Shown: positions 6,585 through 14,049, counted from the stretch's first letter. The stretch: DNA of 16,519 bases from Flavobacteriales bacterium UBA5422 (GCA_002409405.1 DHNG01000006.1:54686-71204), one strand, 5' to 3'. Numbers and translations: made by a program. Notes: generated by a model from the sequence alone, not told the origin.

Positions 6585-9140
6585 TTATTCTCCTTCTGGT
6601 TTTGGCTTGTCGTCTTTTTCTTCCAAAACACGATCATCACTGTCAAATGATGATTTCTCGTCATCACAGCAAGGCAATCCTTTTTGATCTTCAAAATACG
6701 TAGATTTAGCCTGGATTATTGTAAGCGTAGACGGAATTCTTGTTTTCCATTTTCCTTCTACAGTCACCTCGTCTTGATTACCCAAATCTTTCAATAATGA
6801 TTCGTAACGGTTGTCAGCTGTTTCAGGTACGACATCACATTCCGGGGATATTTCTCCCGTTTCAAGATACCATAAAACTGATTTTTCAAATTGAGGACGG
6901 ATTGGCACTAATACTTTAGCCATACCGCTTTGCAGGAAAGCCTCAAAAATCGGGTCTGCATTTTTTGTCTGCAACAATTCATACCAACGGCATTTCTCAT
7001 TGTAATAATATGGGTAAAATATATAGCTCAGAATCTCCCATTGGAAAGCCGTTTCAAAGAATTTGATGAAACTTGCATAATTTTCCAATGCTTGATTTTG
7101 GACGATTACAGGGACATTGGCTTTCATCTCCTCTTCGTCGCATGCTGATTGACATGTATAAGTCTGACAATTTGTGAAACCAAGCCCCATATTATAACAA
7201 TAAGGCTTACTCATCATTTCAATAGAAGCTCTTTTTAATTCTCTTTCTTCGATTAAGCGATTAATTGCTGAATTGCTGTAATCTTCGCTTTTTTCCTGAT
7301 CTGCTTCTGCTTGTGAAGCTGCTTGCTGTAATTTTAATTCTTCGTTGTATTGGTCTAGTTTCTTTTGGTAAGCGGTCTGTAAGGTCGCTAACGTGTCTTG
7401 TTGCCATTCAGTGATCAATCGTGGATCTGATACACATTTAACCTTTAGTGAACCACTATAACTGTTGGTTCTTCTGTATGCAACAACTACTGAAATAGAC
7501 CCTTCCAGATTCGGGGTTAACAGAAAATGATAATCAAAGTTCTTTTGTCCTTTGTCTTTGTAATCTCCCTGATGCGTTACATAGCCACTGAACTTGAATT
7601 CTATGTATGCTGTACCCGTGGTCGTTTTATAATTAAACGAGCCTACTCCGTCAATCCGTTCTGCTACAAATCCATCCGGAATTATAATATTGCTTAGTGT
7701 CTGACTTTGGGAGGAACTTTTATTCTCTACTTCGGTTACCGGAATATCTACATTGAGATACTGTGTTTGTGATTCGTAGTTTTGTATGGTTACCCCGTAG
7801 GCAGTCGCCGCATTTTGAGCATTATCACTATCTATATCATCTGCACGATCTATTCCGAATTCGGACAGGGTTTTGGGAGGATTCAATACAGTTTGTTGAT
7901 CTGCTTTCTTTTTACTCTCCCATTCCATTGCTTTTTTATACAATTGTGCAGGATGTGGGACCTCAATTTCCAAAACAAGACGTTTACCATAATTCACTAA
8001 TTGGTTGTCATATATTTTGTCCACCCAGCGATATACTCCTGTCACATGGAGGCTTCCACCCCTGTTATCAAAGCCGTGTTTGTTGTTTTCTTCAAACTCT
8101 TTTATCATTTTGTAAGTCCGCTTCTCAGATGTTCTTTGAACAACTCTTTCCAAAGCTCTTTCCGTAACCTCTTTAGCATAGTTTTTTGCTTCGGTATTGG
8201 ATAGTGAAGAAGAACTGCTATTGTTGTAGCCCGTACTTGCATTTGCGGAAATGCTACCAAAAATCTTTGAATCTTTAGAAACAGTTACTGAGCCACTAAT
8301 GTCAAATGACTTGTCTTTTTGCAACTCTCTTGCCGTTTCCGAGCTTAATTCATTTCTTTCGGCAGTAGTTGTATCATTGATATTTTCAATCTCTGTTTCG
8401 TTTGTTATTTCGGTAGTGTTTTCCGTTCTTAATAAATTGCGTGTACTTTTTTCCTTGTACTCTTTCGCCATGATGTTTTCAATGTGAGAAATTTCACCAG
8501 GCACATAACAACATAACGTTTGCTCAACTCTTCGGTATTCCTGTATTCCAAGGTTGTGAACGCCAAATAATTCTCCTCCACACTTGGCATACCTTAACCT
8601 TCTGAGCCAATCAATCAAAATATCGGGAATAACGACGGTTAATTTTGAAATATCATCTCTGGTTAGTCTTTTTATATTTTCGATATAAAACTGTGTGATA
8701 ATCAGCTGTAAACAAGTTTGTCTTACCGTTGCAGATTGCTGGGTAATAATTTGGATGAATAATTCATTCCATATTTTTAAATAATGATCTTTCGATAATG
8801 GTTGAGGAGGTTTCACGTCAAACGGTGGTCTTGAGCTGTCATTTCTTCTTTGCTCCATCAACAAACAAGAATAGTCATAAAAATCAGTATTCATTGCTCT
8901 GATTTCCCTATAATGTTTGACAGGTTTAAGATTCTTTATAACATTTTCACGTTTGGTCTTGTTTTTCTCATCTGTATCTAAAAGAAAAGCTTCATTAAAA
9001 GTGCCTTGCGTAAGGTCAGGATGATAAATGAAAAATTGGTGTATTTCATTGTAAGCAATCTTGTCAGGGGAACGAAATGTTTTAAAACTAAACAGATTCG
9101 TAGTAATTTTTGGTGTGTTCGCAGGTTGTTCTACTTCCAT
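6585..9140 (-). CDS. Large protein of unknown function with coiled coil and Cys cluster
   Basis: 851 residues from the ATG at 9140. In-frame codons upstream as far as a TTG at 9209 are unlikely to be used. It has no signal peptide or clear membrane span, so it is probably cytoplasmic. Visible parts: a helical N-terminal third ending in CYVPGEISHIENIMAKEYKE (211-230); a Ser/Asn/Thr-rich low-complexity stretch (about 278-317); a conserved-looking block, VYRWVDKIY then NYGKRLVLEIEVPHPAQ (369-399); a strand-rich domain; a coiled coil (about 576-617); a four-Cys cluster at 648, 658, 663 and 667; and a C-terminal domain with WEILSYIFYPYYY (701-713) and DPIFEAFLQSGMAKVLVPIR (729-748). The last blocks look like signatures of a widespread uncharacterised bacterial family that I cannot name. 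It lies upstream of the Het-C gene on the same strand with a 273-base gap. A structural or assembly role is possible but unsupported. Confidence 0.8.
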   Translation of the reverse strand: MEVEQPANTPKITTNLFSFKTFRSPDKIAYNEIHQFFIYHPDLTQGTFNEAFLLDTDEKNKTKRENVIKNLKPVKHYREIRAMNTDFYDYSCLLMEQRRNDSSRPPFDVKPPQPLSKDHYLKIWNELFIQIITQQSATVRQTCLQLIITQFYIENIKRLTRDDISKLTVVIPDILIDWLRRLRYAKCGGELFGVHNLGIQEYRRVEQTLCCYVPGEISHIENIMAKEYKEKSTRNLLRTENTTEITNETEIENINDTTTAERNELSSETARELQKDKSFDISGSVTVSKDSKIFGSISANASTGYNNSSSSSLSNTEAKNYAKEVTERALERVVQRTSEKRTYKMIKEFEENNKHGFDNRGGSLHVTGVYRWVDKIYDNQLVNYGKRLVLEIEVPHPAQLYKKAMEWESKKKADQQTVLNPPKTLSEFGIDRADDIDSDNAQNAATAYGVTIQNYESQTQYLNVDIPVTEVENKSSSQSQTLSNIIIPDGFVAERIDGVGSFNYKTTTGTAYIEFKFSGYVTHQGDYKDKGQKNFDYHFLLTPNLEGSISVVVAYRRTNSYSGSLKVKCVSDPRLITEWQQDTLATLQTAYQKKLDQYNEELKLQQAASQAEADQEKSEDYSNSAINRLIEERELKRASIEMMSKPYCYNMGLGFTNCQTYTCQSACDEEEMKANVPVIVQNQALENYASFIKFFETAFQWEILSYIFYPYYYNEKCRWYELLQTKNADPIFEAFLQSGMAKVLVPIRPQFEKSVLWYLETGEISPECDVVPETADNRYESLLKDLGNQDEVTVEGKWKTRIPSTLTIIQAKSTYFEDQKGLPCCDDEKSSFDSDDRVLEEKDDKPKPEGE

Positions 9141-9164
9141 AATTTTAGGTTTATAGTGATTAGA

Positions 9165-9194
9165 TAAAAATATTTCTCCAATGTTATTTACAAA
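9165..9194 (-). promoter_or_regulatory. Weak promoter candidate for the 851-residue gene
   Basis: On the minus strand TTTG (9191-9194), an 18-base spacer and TATTTTTA (9165-9172) resemble the -33/-7 pair with one mismatch and a short spacer. The start site would fall about 20 bases before the ATG at 9140. Confidence 0.25.
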
Positions 9195-9406
9195 CACGTA
9201 AATAAGCAAAGAATGCGAAGTTTTTTTTCATAAAAACAAGAAATTCAGGTAGAAATACCTATTTATTTAGATCTAAAAGTTAACAACTGGAAATAAAAAT
9301 GTTATATCCTGATTATTCTAAAAAATTCGTTCTTCAAAATAATAAGGTTCGCACGGATTTTTAACTATACCAAGGGAGATACAAAACAAAAGTGTGTGTT
9401 GAATCT

Positions 9407-10714
9407 TTACGGAAGATCTCTCTTTATCACTTCTTTTATTCCACCCTTTGTTCGGATGATCGTGTTATATATTCCAAACTCATCTGAAATAAATTCAATG
9501 GTTCGATCGCTATTGTCCGCTCTGAAAAACTTTGTTTCTGATTCAGGAAGAAGTTCCATTTCAGTACTATTATAATATAGTTTTCCATCACTATTCAAGA
9601 TCTCGATTTCTCCGTACTTCCCCGCATATTTGTCATATACAACCGGATCAATTTTGACTTGCAAATGTTTATACGGAAGTTTAAAGTCTTTTTGAAAAAC
9701 AATTCCCGAAAGCCCATAGGCAATGATATAAGATTCAGATTCATTATTAGACAGGACCGTCACAAGAATTTTGTCGTCTGTAAATCGGTTAAAAGAAGTC
9801 ATTGTACCAAAAAAACCGCCGTCGTGCGCAATCAACTGATGTCCGTGATTGTAAAACGGATTAATTATAAAACCATATCCCCAATTCTGGTCGTTATGAG
9901 CAGTGAACATACTTCTTTTCAATTCCTCAGACAGAATACTTGATTCGTTCAGCGCCTTGTCCCATAAAGCCAAATCATCTACCGTAGAATAAACACCATC
10001 ATGACCTACATTGACCGCCCAGTTTATGTAGGGATTGTGTATAAACCCATTTTCCGTTCGATAGTAAACCTGTGCTTTTTTTGAAATGATCGAATCATTA
10101 TTACTAACTCCGGTATTCTTCATGCCAACTTTTTCAAATATGTTTTTTCTTAAATAATCCGGATACGTTTCTCCTGAAACCTGTTCTATAATCCTGCTTA
10201 ACAAGTAATAACCGATATTGCTATACGCACTTTTGGTTCCCGGTGAAAATTCATACGGTATTTTCTTTATTTCAGAATAGGCAGAATCGACACTGATTGT
10301 GGTTAATGCCAATTCTTTAAAACCTAAAGCAAGCCCTGAAGAATGAGATAATAGCATATGAATCGTAACACTGTCAGCTTTTGGATAGTCCGGAAAGAAA
10401 TTACTCAGTTTGTCATTCAATGACACTTTTCCTTTTTCAACCAATTGAAGAATGGCAGTAGCCGTGAATTGTTTTGTTACCGAAGCTAACTGAAACTTCG
10501 TGTCAATCGTATTTTTAATGTTCCATTCCGAATTTGCCAAACCGTAAGCTTTTTTTAATAAAACGGAGCCGTTTTGTGTCACAAGAACAACGCCGCTAAA
10601 ATGATTTATTTCCACTTGTGCCTGCATGTATTTTGCAAGATTTTTGGAGGTGTTTTTTTGCCCAAAAAGGAACATTGGGAACAGCGATAGTATTAAGCAT
10701 AGCTTCATCATCAT
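9407..10714 (-). CDS. Serine beta-lactamase-like hydrolase (class C / PBP4* family), exported
   Basis: 435 residues. Three consecutive ATGs (10714, 10711, 10708) are possible starts. The N-terminus, MMMKLCLILSLFPMFLFGQK, is a signal peptide, so the enzyme acts in the periplasm or outside the cell. The catalytic triad of motifs of the penicillin-binding/beta-lactamase fold is intact: S-V-T-K at 78-81 (nucleophile Ser78, Lys81), Y-S-N at 164-166, and H-D-G-G at 297-300 in place of K-T-G, as is usual in esterase/peptidase-like members. SHSSGL at 123-128 and PGTKSAYSNIGYYLL are also typical. After about residue 345 a C-terminal DUF3471-like beta domain (YDKYAGKYGEIEILNSDGKL) follows. Such proteins cleave esters or D-amino-acid peptides; substrate is unknown, and true beta-lactam resistance is unlikely. 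It follows the AraC-type gene by 65 bases on the same strand. Confidence 0.92.
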   Translation of the reverse strand: MMMKLCLILSLFPMFLFGQKNTSKNLAKYMQAQVEINHFSGVVLVTQNGSVLLKKAYGLANSEWNIKNTIDTKFQLASVTKQFTATAILQLVEKGKVSLNDKLSNFFPDYPKADSVTIHMLLSHSSGLALGFKELALTTISVDSAYSEIKKIPYEFSPGTKSAYSNIGYYLLSRIIEQVSGETYPDYLRKNIFEKVGMKNTGVSNNDSIISKKAQVYYRTENGFIHNPYINWAVNVGHDGVYSTVDDLALWDKALNESSILSEELKRSMFTAHNDQNWGYGFIINPFYNHGHQLIAHDGGFFGTMTSFNRFTDDKILVTVLSNNESESYIIAYGLSGIVFQKDFKLPYKHLQVKIDPVVYDKYAGKYGEIEILNSDGKLYYNSTEMELLPESETKFFRADNSDRTIEFISDEFGIYNTIIRTKGGIKEVIKRDLP

Positions 10715-10779
10715 TTCAAAATAGAATTAAGCTGCAATGTTATGATTTAACAACATGATCGCATTGTATTTTTGTAAAC

Positions 10780-11601
10780 TCACGAAATAAACATCCATTT
10801 TATTTGACTGTTTTCCAATGTTGTTAATTTAGAAAAAAACGCCTTTGGAGTGAAGCCAGTCAGCTTTCTGAAATCCCGGATCATATGTGACTGGTCAAAA
10901 TAATCTACATTAGATGACAAACCTATTTCATTTTCCAGATGGCTTTGAATAGCTGCACGAAATCGTATTATCTTTTTAAATTGAGAAGGTGTTTTGCAAA
11001 TGTGTCTATCAAAATGTTTATTGATGGTTGTTCGTGATCGATTGGTTTTATGAGCTAAATTCGTCATAGACTGACTCAAATTATTCACGTCCATCATTTC
11101 CGAAATCACACGTTCTAACAAAACATCTTCGAACGGTTTCATTTTTGATAACCAATACTGTTCCAATTGCTCGATTTTTTGATCGTGGTTTTTGATCGAA
11201 AGAATGGATGCCATAGTTGTCTTGTAATCATCATACGGGTTAAAATCCGGAAAGGTTCCTTCGGAATAATATTCCAAATCATTGGTTAAAAAAGCATTTA
11301 TTCCAAGAGGTTTAAAGTACGTTGTAATTTCATTAATCTCACCTTCGTATTCCACAAGAACCGGCGCATTGAAATTGCACACAAGGTTGGTTTCAATTGC
11401 ATTGGATTTACAATATTTTGTAATGATCTTGTTTCCTGTATTCAACGTGCTGGTTTGTTTGCTACAGGTAATAATTGTATAAATAGTGGGAAATGTAAAA
11501 TAGGTAACCGGTATTTCTTCAGGAGTTTGTTCCAGAATATAAAAACACTCAATATGTTTTCCCAATAAAGAATTTTTAGGCCTGTAGATTTTTATTGTCA
11601 T
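10780..11601 (-). CDS. AraC-family transcriptional regulator
   Basis: 273 residues from the ATG at 11601, preceded by AAGGAG six bases upstream. The C-terminal ~80 residues form the two helix-turn-helix AraC domain: SMTNLAHKTNRSRTTINKHF (178-197) is the first HTH, and YFDQSHMIRDFRKLTGFTPK (234-253) is the second, holding the family signature. The N-terminal ~160 residues (IYRPKNSLLGKHIECFYI, then YFTFPTIYTIITC) resemble the sensor half of the Bacteroidota AraC proteins that open with a P-x-x-x-L-x-x-I-x-x-F/Y-W-like stretch, here poorly conserved. The effector is unknown. The serine hydrolase gene follows 65 bases downstream on the same strand and is the obvious candidate target or co-transcribed partner. 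Confidence 0.93.
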   Translation of the reverse strand: MTIKIYRPKNSLLGKHIECFYILEQTPEEIPVTYFTFPTIYTIITCSKQTSTLNTGNKIITKYCKSNAIETNLVCNFNAPVLVEYEGEINEITTYFKPLGINAFLTNDLEYYSEGTFPDFNPYDDYKTTMASILSIKNHDQKIEQLEQYWLSKMKPFEDVLLERVISEMMDVNNLSQSMTNLAHKTNRSRTTINKHFDRHICKTPSQFKKIIRFRAAIQSHLENEIGLSSNVDYFDQSHMIRDFRKLTGFTPKAFFSKLTTLENSQIKWMFIS

Positions 11602-11607
11602 TTTTCA

Positions 11608-11613
11608 CTCCTT
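11608..11613 (-). promoter_or_regulatory. Strong Shine-Dalgarno of the AraC-type gene
   Basis: The minus strand reads AAGGAG, with six bases before the ATG at 11601. This is a near-ideal ribosome-binding site, unusual here because most genes of the window have none. It fixes the start at 11601. Confidence 0.6.
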
Positions 11614-11885
11614 ATTATACGGCTTGTCTATCAATTAGTTGTTGAAATTTCCCTTGCTTGTGCGCGAAGGAATGTAATCAGACACCATTGCAACCAATTA
11701 AAACAATCCACACACTGAATTTCAACTTTTAAGAAATGGAACTTTAAGAAATGGTTTTCGTTACATTAATTCCTCAATAGTAATCAAAAAAATCTGAAAT
11801 AAAACATCTTTCGAGCAAACTGGAATAGAACCACCAGAAGTTTTGGAAAACTGAATGAAATCAGTGGTTTGTGAACTATTTGGAG

Positions 11886-12005
11886 TTGTCCTCTCCCTTA
11901 CTCCCTCTCCAAAGAGGGAAACTAAATTTGAAACTCTCTTCTCTCACTCTGCAAAAAGAAAAAAGCTTGGAAAGAGTGAGTGTGAAAGCGAGTATTGAGG
12001 GACAA
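11886..12005. repeat. Cluster of small inverted repeats (REP-like or structured RNA)
   Basis: Three nested or adjacent palindromes occupy 120 bases. TCCCTCT-CCAA-AGAGGGA is a perfect 7-base stem with a 4-base loop (11902-11919). TCACTCT...AGAGTGA is a perfect 7-base stem with a 22-base loop (11944-11979). The ends, TTGTCC-TC (11886-11893) and GAGGGACAA (11997-12005), pair with one bulge, enclosing the rest. The CCCTCTCC/AGAGGG wording resembles dispersed palindromic units seen in Bacteroidota genomes, but copies elsewhere cannot be checked here. Confidence 0.5.
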
Positions 12006-12009
12006 AAGC

Positions 12010-12043
12010 AAAAAAGCGAACTACTTCCGTAATTCGCTTTTTT
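12010..12043. terminator. Strong bidirectional intrinsic terminator after the tRNA
   Basis: AAAAAAGCGAA (12010-12020) and TTCGCTTTTTT (12033-12043) form a perfect 11-base stem around a 12-base loop. On the minus strand it starts seven bases past the tRNA 3' end and ends in a T-run, so it should stop the tRNA transcript. The plus strand also ends in a T-run. Confidence 0.85.
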
Positions 12044-12050
12044 CTTTTTG

Positions 12051-12124
12051 TGGTCCCAGCTGGGCTCGAACCAGCGACCACCTGATTATGAGTCAGGTGC
12101 TCTAACCAACTGAGCTATAGGACC
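12051..12124 (-). tRNA. tRNA with anticodon CAT (Ile2-type more likely than Met)
   Basis: The minus strand folds as a 74-base cloverleaf. The acceptor stem is GGTCCTA/TGGGACC (one G-T pair) with discriminator A. The D arm begins AGCTCAGTTGGTTAGAGC. The anticodon arm is CCTGA-CTCATAA-TCAGG with anticodon CAT. The T arm is GCTGG-TTCGAGC-CCAGC. The 3' CCA is not encoded; the next bases are CAA. A CAT anticodon means elongator Met, initiator Met or the Ile tRNA whose C34 is changed to lysidine by TilS. The lack of initiator features and the GGTCGCTGGTTC wording next to the T arm resemble E. coli tRNA-Ile2 more than tRNA-Met, so Ile2 is favoured, but not proven. It has its own promoter and terminator. 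Confidence 0.9.
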
Positions 12125-12152
12125 TGTGGAATGACTTATTCCATTTGGGGTG

Positions 12153-12160
12153 CAAATATA
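12153..12160 (-). promoter_or_regulatory. -7 promoter element of the tRNA gene
   Basis: The minus strand reads TATATTTG, a perfect TAnnTTTG. It lies between the end of the permease gene and the tRNA, placing the start site about 22 bases before the mature tRNA 5' end. No clear -33 TTTG is present. The leader holds a perfect dyad, TGGAAT-GACTT-ATTCCA (12127-12143), next to the RNase P cleavage site. Confidence 0.55.
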
Positions 12161-12178
12161 GCATTTGAAAATGAAAAA

Positions 12179-12982
12179 TCAGTAACTGTAGAGCAAAATT
12201 CTGTCAATAAAAATCAAAACAGCAAGCAATACTAAGAGCGTAGCAAAGATAATCCGCAGGTTCTTAGCCGAAATCTTCGATTGCAGCAAGGTTCCGAGAA
12301 ACACGCCGGTGATGGAAAAAAATGTCAGATAGAAGACCAGCAACCAATCGATTTCTTTCAGATCAGCAATCGTAGTGGCAGATAAATCTCCCAACAGTGC
12401 AATGAATGACTGAATGGTAATGATGAACAAGGATGTTCCAACTGCCTTTTTAATTCCCAATCCCAATCCCATCAGGATCGGAACGATGACAAAACCACCT
12501 CCTGCCCCCAGGAACCCGGAAAGCCCGCCGGTAAGTAATCCGAGAAACATGATTTTCCAGGTAGAAATCTGCCCCTGAACCCGTTCCTTTTTGAAGGGAT
12601 TAAACATCCGGTAAGCAACAATTACCATCACAACAACCAGAAGAATATCAATAAAAAAATCGCGGGTAAAATGGACTCCGAACAACTCAAATTCCGATGG
12701 GATAACAATTTTCCGGTACCGACGAATCAAAAATGCCAGCGTCATACTCGGAAATACAAAAAACAGGGCCTCTTTATAGGAAATCTGCTTGGTGCCAAAT
12801 CGTTGCAATACACCAACAAGTGAAGAGCAGGCGACAATCATCAGGGAGTAAGTCGTTGCAGTATCCGTCGATTCACCAAACAGGTATACAACCAGAGGAA
12901 TTGTCAAAATGGCACCACCACCACCGACAAGTCCTAAAACAACACCAATAACAGCTGATAAAAACAGTCCTAATAAATACAT
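12179..12982 (-). CDS. TauE/SafE-family (TSUP) membrane permease
   Basis: 267 residues with seven to eight hydrophobic helices; an inner-membrane transporter of the sulfite exporter TauE/SafE family. The two internally repeated Gly-rich motifs of this family are both present: VLGLVGGGGAILTIPLV (15-31) and GFLGAGGGFVIVPIL (156-170), each at the start of a half. Members move sulfite, sulfoacetate or other organosulfur or carboxylate anions; the substrate here is unknown. The ATG at 12982 is preceded closely by AGGA. The gene starts 13 bases after the heme A synthase stop codon and is almost surely in its operon. A link between sulfur-anion export and heme A formation is not obvious, so the pairing may simply be shared transcription. 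Confidence 0.93.
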   Translation of the reverse strand: MYLLGLFLSAVIGVVLGLVGGGGAILTIPLVVYLFGESTDTATTYSLMIVACSSLVGVLQRFGTKQISYKEALFFVFPSMTLAFLIRRYRKIVIPSEFELFGVHFTRDFFIDILLVVVMVIVAYRMFNPFKKERVQGQISTWKIMFLGLLTGGLSGFLGAGGGFVIVPILMGLGLGIKKAVGTSLFIITIQSFIALLGDLSATTIADLKEIDWLLVFYLTFFSITGVFLGTLLQSKISAKNLRIIFATLLVLLAVLIFIDRILLYSY

Positions 12983-12995
12983 TCCTGTGGAGTGA

Positions 12996-14045
12996 TTATG
13001 AACGTGCGATCTTCAGACGGAAGAGCATCAACGTAAAAATACAAAATAAAATAACGGCGAAAACTAAGTGAGAAATCTGTACAATCCCCGGCATGTTTCC
13101 ATAAACCAGGACGATTCCCGATACCAATTCAACAGTAAGTATAATAAACAACCAGCGAATCGGACGGATCTTCTCCCCTTGCTCGTTTTTCCACGCAATC
13201 AACACAATGAAAATCAATACCATCCAGGAAAAACTCCGGTGGATAAAAAACGGCAATCCCAATTGAGAAGACCATCCCTGACGGGTGACTCCCTGAATTG
13301 TCATTTCATCGATCATTTCACGTACTTGCGTCCCCAGGAAAATCTGGTAAGTGGTAATCAACATACTGAGGACAATCAACCAATACATCCATTTAGGAAC
13401 GTAATATACCGGAGAATCACCGGACTTTCGCAATGAATCACTGTGTAATTCAATTTCTTTCCCGATCAGGTGAATCAGGTACAATTGAATGGCCAGAATC
13501 ACAAGGGCCAACAACATATGAACCGTAATGGTCCACGGAACGAGATTAGATGCAACGACGATGGAGCCAAACCAAGCCTGGAACCCCATAATCACCAGGT
13601 TGAGAAGGGAAAGCAAAATAAACTTCCGTTTCCTGTATACGATTAATAACCAGACAAGTGCCAACAACATTCCGTTCCCGGCCAGAAAACCGCACAATCG
13701 ATTGACGTATTCCGTCCATGTTTTAGCGGCATTGAATTCTTGTTCTGTCAATAAGTTCGGATCATTTTTAATTTTAGCTGCGGTTTCATCCAAACCGATC
13801 CCGGATAAGAAACGGGCGAATTTTTCAATTTTCTGTACCCGTCCTTCCACATATGCTTCTTTATAATCTGCAGGTAAACTACTGGCTTCTGTCGGTGGAA
13901 TCCAATAACCAAAGCACTTCGGCCAGTCCGGACATCCCATTCCACTCCCTGTTACACGAACAAAACTTCCGGCCACAACCACCAGAAAGATTAAAATCAG
14001 GACAACCCAATTAAATTTCTGTAATTTTTTCAAGCGTTTTACCAT
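12996..14045 (-). CDS. ctaA: Heme A synthase, COX15/CtaA family
   Basis: 349 residues and eight predicted membrane helices. The enzyme oxidises the C8 methyl of heme O to a formyl group, giving heme A for cytochrome oxidase, in the inner membrane. Landmarks: VRVTGSGMGCPDWPKCFG (29-46) after helix 1, with the Cys38/Cys43 pair of the outer loop; a long first loop of about 65 residues; EYVNRLCGF (112-120); TVHMLLA with His176; FFIHRSFSW with His269; and ISHLVFA with His326. The first conserved heme-ligand motif of the family is E-x-x-H-R, but here Asn115 stands in place of the His. I recall Asn at this place in other Bacteroidota homologues, not verified. The permease gene follows by 13 bases. 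A ctaB (heme O synthase) gene, often adjacent, is not in this window. A -7 element ends four bases before the start codon. Confidence 0.93.
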   Translation of the reverse strand: MVKRLKKLQKFNWVVLILIFLVVVAGSFVRVTGSGMGCPDWPKCFGYWIPPTEASSLPADYKEAYVEGRVQKIEKFARFLSGIGLDETAAKIKNDPNLLTEQEFNAAKTWTEYVNRLCGFLAGNGMLLALVWLLIVYRKRKFILLSLLNLVIMGFQAWFGSIVVASNLVPWTITVHMLLALVILAIQLYLIHLIGKEIELHSDSLRKSGDSPVYYVPKWMYWLIVLSMLITTYQIFLGTQVREMIDEMTIQGVTRQGWSSQLGLPFFIHRSFSWMVLIFIVLIAWKNEQGEKIRPIRWLFIILTVELVSGIVLVYGNMPGIVQISHLVFAVILFCIFTLMLFRLKIARS

Positions 14046-14049
14046 GTTG

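Larger units (their letters stand above)
11602..12009. other. Gene-free stretch with a palindrome cluster
   Basis: No open frame of note lies between the AraC-type gene and the tRNA terminator. The part nearest the AraC gene is AT-rich and featureless apart from a short direct repeat (CTTTTAAGAAATGGA, then ACTTTAAGAAATGG, about 11727-11754). The part from 11886 to 12005 is a purine/pyrimidine-rich cluster of inverted repeats described separately. Confidence 0.6.

Noticed and set aside
6494..6703. 69-codon plus-strand open frame reaching into the gap after the 851-residue gene
   Set aside because: More than half overlaps the opposite coding frame, and the rest is AT-rich with no start signal or family match.
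7763..8167. 134-codon plus-strand open frame, rich in aromatic residues
   Set aside because: It lies wholly opposite the 851-residue gene, whose frame is long and compositionally normal. The composition of the plus frame is that of a complementary-strand shadow.
11727..11754. Short direct repeat (AAGAAATGG twice) in the gap above the tRNA
   Set aside because: Only two short AT-rich copies; too little to call a CRISPR or a tandem array.
13068..13436. 122-codon plus-strand open frame opposite ctaA
   Set aside because: Shadow of the heme A synthase frame; polar and repetitive in Asn/Gln, as expected opposite membrane helices.
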